Positions 60,142 through 64,000 of a DNA stretch of 64,000 nt are shown here, one piece after another; within the stretch, counting starts at the first letter, position 1; each line of letters opens with the position of its first letter. Under the pieces are notes generated by a model that was not told where the DNA came from, made no database searches, and was given only the letters and a program-made list of their open reading frames with translations. The DNA is from Phymatolithon calcareum (taxonomy: Eukaryota; Rhodophyta; Florideophyceae; Hapalidiales). Location of the stretch: positions 1,178,001-1,242,000 of the forward strand of contig OZ345359.1 of NCBI GenBank assembly GCA_977006965.1, given 5' to 3'. A program made the position numbers and the translations under genes.

Positions 60142-62143
60142 ATGGCAAGTCAAGCCACTCATTGCGCTGGCTGCAGCGCGCAGTTTACCTTTCTTGTATC
60201 CCGCCATTTGTGCCGCGCGTGTGGCGACAGTTTCTGTCACGGCTGCTCCTCCGGAAAGCGTGCCGTCCCTGAGCGCGGTCACATCGAGCAAGTTCGAGTT
60301 TGCAATGTTTGTCTTCATATGCAGGACCGCCGCGCAAAGCTGCTCGGTCTTGCACCTGGTGAATCGATTCGTCGTGATATAGGGGATAAAAATGGAGGCT
60401 CCGACCTTTCAATGCGTCGACGCGAGGCGCATATCGATGCAATGGATATGCTCAAGCGTATCTATAAGGCCAAAATCCGACCGCTTGAACAGGCGTACAA
60501 ATTTTCAGAATTTTACGCCACTGAGCTCACCGATGGTGATTTCGATGCAAAGCCTTTTGTACTCCTCGTCGGACAGTACTCTGTTGGAAAGGTATGTCGA
60601 TGCATCCCGTCGGCCAGTTGAATGCATCGGAGGTGGCCGACTCTGACCGGTTGCATTGATGCCTTTACTTCCTCTTTGCGTGCAGACCTCGTTCATCAAG
60701 TACTTGCTCGGCCGCGACTTTCCGGGCAGCCGGATCGGACCGGAGCCCACCACGGATCGCTTTCTTGCAGTCATGACGTCTCGACCCGGGCAGGCGGAGA
60801 GTGTCGTACCAGGTAACGCCGCCGCAATCGACGTGGAGCGCCCGTTTGCATCGCTCTCCCGATTCGGCGTGAGCTTTCTTAGTCGTTTCGAGGTTGCGGA
60901 GCTGCGAGCTCCCATTCTGGACGCCATAAGCTTTGTAGACACTCCGGGGATTCTATCCGGTGAGAAACAGCGCGTGGAACGAGGCTATTCTTACGAACAC
61001 GTCGTGGAATGGTTTGCTGAGCGCAGTGACCGCATCTTGTTGCTGTTCGACGCGCACAAACTGGACATCTCGGACGAACTTAAGCGCGTAATCGAATGTC
61101 TGAAAGCCCACGATGACAAAATGCGAATTGTGCTGAATAAGGCCGACATGGTGGACCCACAGCAACTCATGCGCGTTTACGGCGCTCTGATGTGGTCTCT
61201 TGGAAAGGTGCATCGTTGTCCAGAAGTCCTGCGTGTATATATTGGGTCGTTTTGGTCGAAGGAATTAAACCCAGCGGGTGCGGCAAACAAGCCTTTGTTC
61301 GAGGCGGAGAGCAAGGACTTACTGGATGATCTTCGTTCTCTTCCGCAGCAATCAGCCATCCGGAAAATTAATGAGCTTGTCAAGCGCACCCGCCTGGCCA
61401 AGGTGCATGCGGTGCTCGTGTCTCACCTCCGCGGATCCATGCCTGTGCTCTGGGGGCACAAGAAGGTGCAAAGCAAGCTCGCCAGCCGTCTCACCGACGA
61501 GTACACCAAAGTGCAACGGGCGCACAACCTCGCTCCGGGTGACTTTCCAGCCATGGACAAGTTTCGGAGTGGACTTGGAGCCTACCCGCTATCCGACTTT
61601 CCAACTCTTTCCAAGCGCCTTGTCGACGTTGTCGACGGCGCTCTCACACGCGACATCCCGAAACTCATGTTATCGCTTGGCGCAGCAGTAGATGCCCTAC
61701 CCGCGGCACCGTTACCTCAGCAGGAACTGCCGCCGCCGCCTGCCCCTAACCCGTTTCCAGTGGATAGCGACGCGGCAGCTGAGGAGGACGGGGAATGGGC
61801 CGTGTCACCGGCAGCGCAGCGCAAATGGGGTACCGTATTTCAGGGTCTGATCGGCGCTACGCGCGAAACAGGCGTTTCGACGACAGCCGCTGGAGCACCG
61901 GCGCTTGCAGGTGCGGATGTGCGCGACCTTATGCTCGAGTCTGGGCTCACGGCAGCGGTATTGCGCAGTGTGTGGGATCTTGCCGACGTAGACAAGGACG
62001 GCTTGCTCGACGGGGACGAGTTTTCCGTTGCCATGTCGCTCATCAAGCAGGCGCGTGATGCGGGACCTGACGTAATCCCCGCGACGCTTCCACAGTCGTG
62101 GGTGCCGCCCTCAAAGCGCCTGCAAACAAATGGTCGCGCATAA
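60142..62143 (+). CDS. FYVE-EHD-EH protein: membrane-remodelling dynamin-like ATPase
   Basis: Two exons, 60142-60591 and 60686-62143, intron GTATGT...GTGCAG of 94 nt that splits the P-loop (GQYSVGK / TSF). 635 aa. Residues 8-57 form a FYVE-type zinc finger with eight Cys in four pairs (CAGC, CRAC, CHGC, CNVC; SRHLCRAC is close to the R-R/K-H-H-C-R motif), which would bind PI3P on endosomes. Residues about 100-470 are the EHD domain: GQYSVGKTSFIKYL, switch DTPGILSGEKQR, NKADMVDPQQL, and the helical region around it. A Pro-rich linker leads to a C-terminal EH domain (ESGLTAAVLRSVWDLADVDK, then the EF-hand loop ending DGDEFSVAM) that binds NPF peptides. EHDs shape endosomal tubules and cilia. 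A broken duplicate sits at 49583-50105. Confidence 0.92.
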
Positions 62144-62464
62144 GGTACACTTGACGGGCGGTTGGCGTGGCTACATGAGCACGGAGACGCGAGCCAATTG
62201 TGGGTGGCCTCATCGTGTTGTAATGCGCACAAGAAGGGTATTGCTGCGTGTCCCGAATCGGATGCAACAGGTACGGCCTGCTGGGGTGAGCACCAACTGT
62301 GAGCACAGTGCGTGTATTGCAGGTTTTGTATGATGCGCGGTACAGTATGATTTCCCTATTCTCTCTTGTCAGTCTGAATGTTGAGCATGCCCTTCATGAG
62401 CTTGGCACAGCAGCAGCTTCCATTCGCCTGACCCCCTGTGCCGCACCGAGCCAGACTTGCGCAC

Positions 62465-63343
62465 ATGACCGATCCGCACTTGCGCCACGGCGTACCGTAT
62501 CTTGATACTCTTCCACGGCGTGGCGCACCTGCTCGTCGCCTATCACCATCGTCTTGCTCCACAGTCGCGGGCGGCTCGACGTGCGCGACAAGCACGTCCG
62601 CGTGTTCAACATGTTACGCGAGCCCCTCATCGTCCGCCGTCCAAATCAAACCGCAAAAAGAGGAGCACCCCGTTCACGCCGCTCTGCGCCACCCAGAGGT
62701 CGGCGTACGCCGCGCCTGTGCCTCGTTTCGCGTCGGTGACTACGCCGCAGCCGTGCGCCATGCAACCGGCGCAAAGACGCTTTGTCAAGCTCTCGCGCGT
62801 GAGAATCCGTCCTGCGGGCCTCTCGCACGCGCTCTAGCAGCTCTTGAACGGATAGCGCTTCACCAAGAACGCCTCGCACGACAGTATGCGTCCGCTGCCG
62901 ACTGGCTTGCTTCCAGCGCCGCTACCTATGCAAGAATCGTGGACCCTGACCATCCAGCCGGACATGCGGAAACCCTTCCCCCGCGTTGCGGACCGAAACG
63001 ACGCGCCCGCAGCAGTGTGCCGAGACCGAGCGCACCCCCAATCTGTGAAGCTCGGGATGCTACCGCCGCGCCGACGCTGATGCGGACGAGACAGTGGATG
63101 CCAGGCGTCTTAAGGCGTGCGCGATCGCGTGTGGCGAAACAGATGCCCTCTAGTACAGAACCGTCGTCGCCTTGGTTGTTGATGCCCGAACCAATGCCTG
63201 ACAAGAAGGTACAGTCCGTGCAACGAGGCTCGTTGTTTCGAAGGCTCGTCCCAGTGACGAGGCGGAAGGCCGGCCGACGTGATGTGCCGGATGCGAGTAA
63301 CAAGGGTGTCAGAGAATTGCGCAAAGTTATAGCGCCATCATGA
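62465..63343 (+). CDS. Uncertain ORF, hypothetical protein
   Basis: About 292 codons from the ATG at 62465, rich in Arg, Ala and Pro. The middle (residues about 85-165) reads as amphipathic helices (GDYAAAVRHATGAKTLCQAL, LARALAALERIALHQERLAR) like a coiled-coil or BAR-type segment, which is the best sign of coding. The N-terminal third overlaps protein-like text in two other frames (VRDKHVRVFNMLREPLIVRR in frame +1), suggesting an unrecognised intron or frameshift. The C-terminal third is low-complexity. I do not recognise a family. Could be part of a spliced gene. Confidence 0.35.
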   Translation: MTDPHLRHGVPYLDTLPRRGAPARRLSPSSCSTVAGGSTCATSTSACSTCYASPSSSAVQIKPQKEEHPVHAALRHPEVGVRRACASFRVGDYAAAVRHATGAKTLCQALARENPSCGPLARALAALERIALHQERLARQYASAADWLASSAATYARIVDPDHPAGHAETLPPRCGPKRRARSSVPRPSAPPICEARDATAAPTLMRTRQWMPGVLRRARSRVAKQMPSSTEPSSPWLLMPEPMPDKKVQSVQRGSLFRRLVPVTRRKAGRRDVPDASNKGVRELRKVIAPS

Positions 63344-64000
63344 TCGTGCGCGTGCGCTGTTAGATTGATGTCATGTGCTTTTTGGATGGCCGATCAAGTT
63401 TTTTGGGGAATGTGTATTTTGGGACTGACGTAGTTTGTCTGAGCTGACGCTTTTGTACATAGGTGTTTCTTATTGGAGGTTGTAACAGTCGATAACGTGG
63501 GGCACGATGCATATGTTAAGATTGGTATGAGGGCTGGCAACAATGTTGAATGCCGTTGCATTGCGTGTTTTGTGCTCTGACGTAAAGGAAGTAACTGGAC
63601 GAATTTCGATGCTTTGTACAATCAGATTATTTGTCCAGCTGGATCTTTTGATTCCATGGCTCTCCAGTGGAAGGCGAGCATCGCTTCGTACTGACTCTCG
63701 CGAACCGAACGGTAGAGCTGAATTGAAATTCAAAGGGCGTGGATTCAAGTCAGAAGCAGCGTTACGAAGAGATCATTCTTTCCCCAACATGATATTTATT
63801 CCTCCCTATTGCGGCGGCGCTGGCAACCCAAAATCTATAATTACGACAAAACAAAAAACGCTTCAGCGTTAGACCACTACTCAAGAATCCTGAAAAGAAC
63901 AACTTGTCGAACGTGCAACAATACGTACCCTTTGTCAACGCTCCCATTTTCTCCTTCATATACTGCGTGCTCTTCGTGTGTGCCGCAATGAACGCCTCTG
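63344..64000. other. Window end, nothing firm
   Basis: A plus-strand frame (63809-63991) ends with CRTCNNTYPLS and CSSC, a possible zinc-ribbon pair, but it is only 60 codons and unsupported. Confidence 0.45.

Noticed and set aside
63700-63770. GGTAGAGCT and GGATTCAAGTC near the window end, suggesting a tRNA or permuted tRNA
   Set aside because: Stems do not pair and no anticodon arm is present.
63809-63991. Small frame with two CxxC pairs, like a zinc ribbon of HNH-type proteins
   Set aside because: Only 60 codons, with no nuclease motif visible.

Overview
This is a nuclear window from a photosynthetic eukaryote, most likely a unicellular red alga (Rhodophyta). The main pointers are a tRNA-Ala gene with a 19-nt bulge-helix-bulge intron in its D-loop (a placement known from the red alga Cyanidioschyzon), a MenH-MenC enzyme of phylloquinone/menaquinone synthesis, several sulfotransferases, and mostly intronless genes separated by spacers rich in degraded retrotransposons. 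The assignment is an inference; nothing in the window names the species.

Layout. 0-14.4 kb is gene-dense: a partial SWR1-type chromatin remodeller (-), a gamma-tubulin-complex protein (-), a DEP+DUF547 protein (+), a MenH-MenC fusion (-) and a BED-finger hAT-derived protein (-). 14.4-21.4 kb has no convincing gene, only LINE debris. 21.4-22.6 kb holds a SLAC1/TehA-like anion channel (-). 22.6-28.3 kb is repeats, foldbacks and decayed elements. 28.3-36.0 kb holds deoxyhypusine hydroxylase (-), a remarkable 779-aa protein with six DNA-polymerase-delta-p12 (POLD4) modules in three pairs (+), a tiny four-exon mitochondrial membrane protein (-), and a pogo/CENP-B-type transposase-derived protein (-). 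36-41.5 kb is LINE remnants. 41.6-47.6 kb holds a DUF2009/UPF0652 protein (+), a three-exon Cgi121/TPRKB KEOPS subunit (-) and a Gal3ST-like sulfotransferase (-). 49.6-64 kb holds a broken copy of an EHD gene, a five-exon zinc polyol dehydrogenase (+), the tRNA, a tandem pair of sulfotransferases (the second broken in its membrane anchor), an intact two-exon FYVE-EHD-EH protein (+), and a doubtful ORF at the end.

Most genes are single-exon housekeeping genes with no operon logic; neighbours do not obviously share a pathway. Introns are few, short and canonical (GT-AG), and are concentrated in four genes (COX7C-like, TPRKB, polyol dehydrogenase, FYVE-EHD). Two small spliced genes were reconstructed by eye from reading frame, splice sites and family resemblance.

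Two structural themes are not explained by genes. First, the spacers hold many perfect or near-perfect palindromes (20 to more than 100 bp), each with its own sequence, often clustered. Second, short TACAGTA/TACTGTA tracts are over-represented in non-coding DNA. The most novel items are the six-module POLD4 protein, the D-loop-intron tRNA-Ala and the palindrome clusters.
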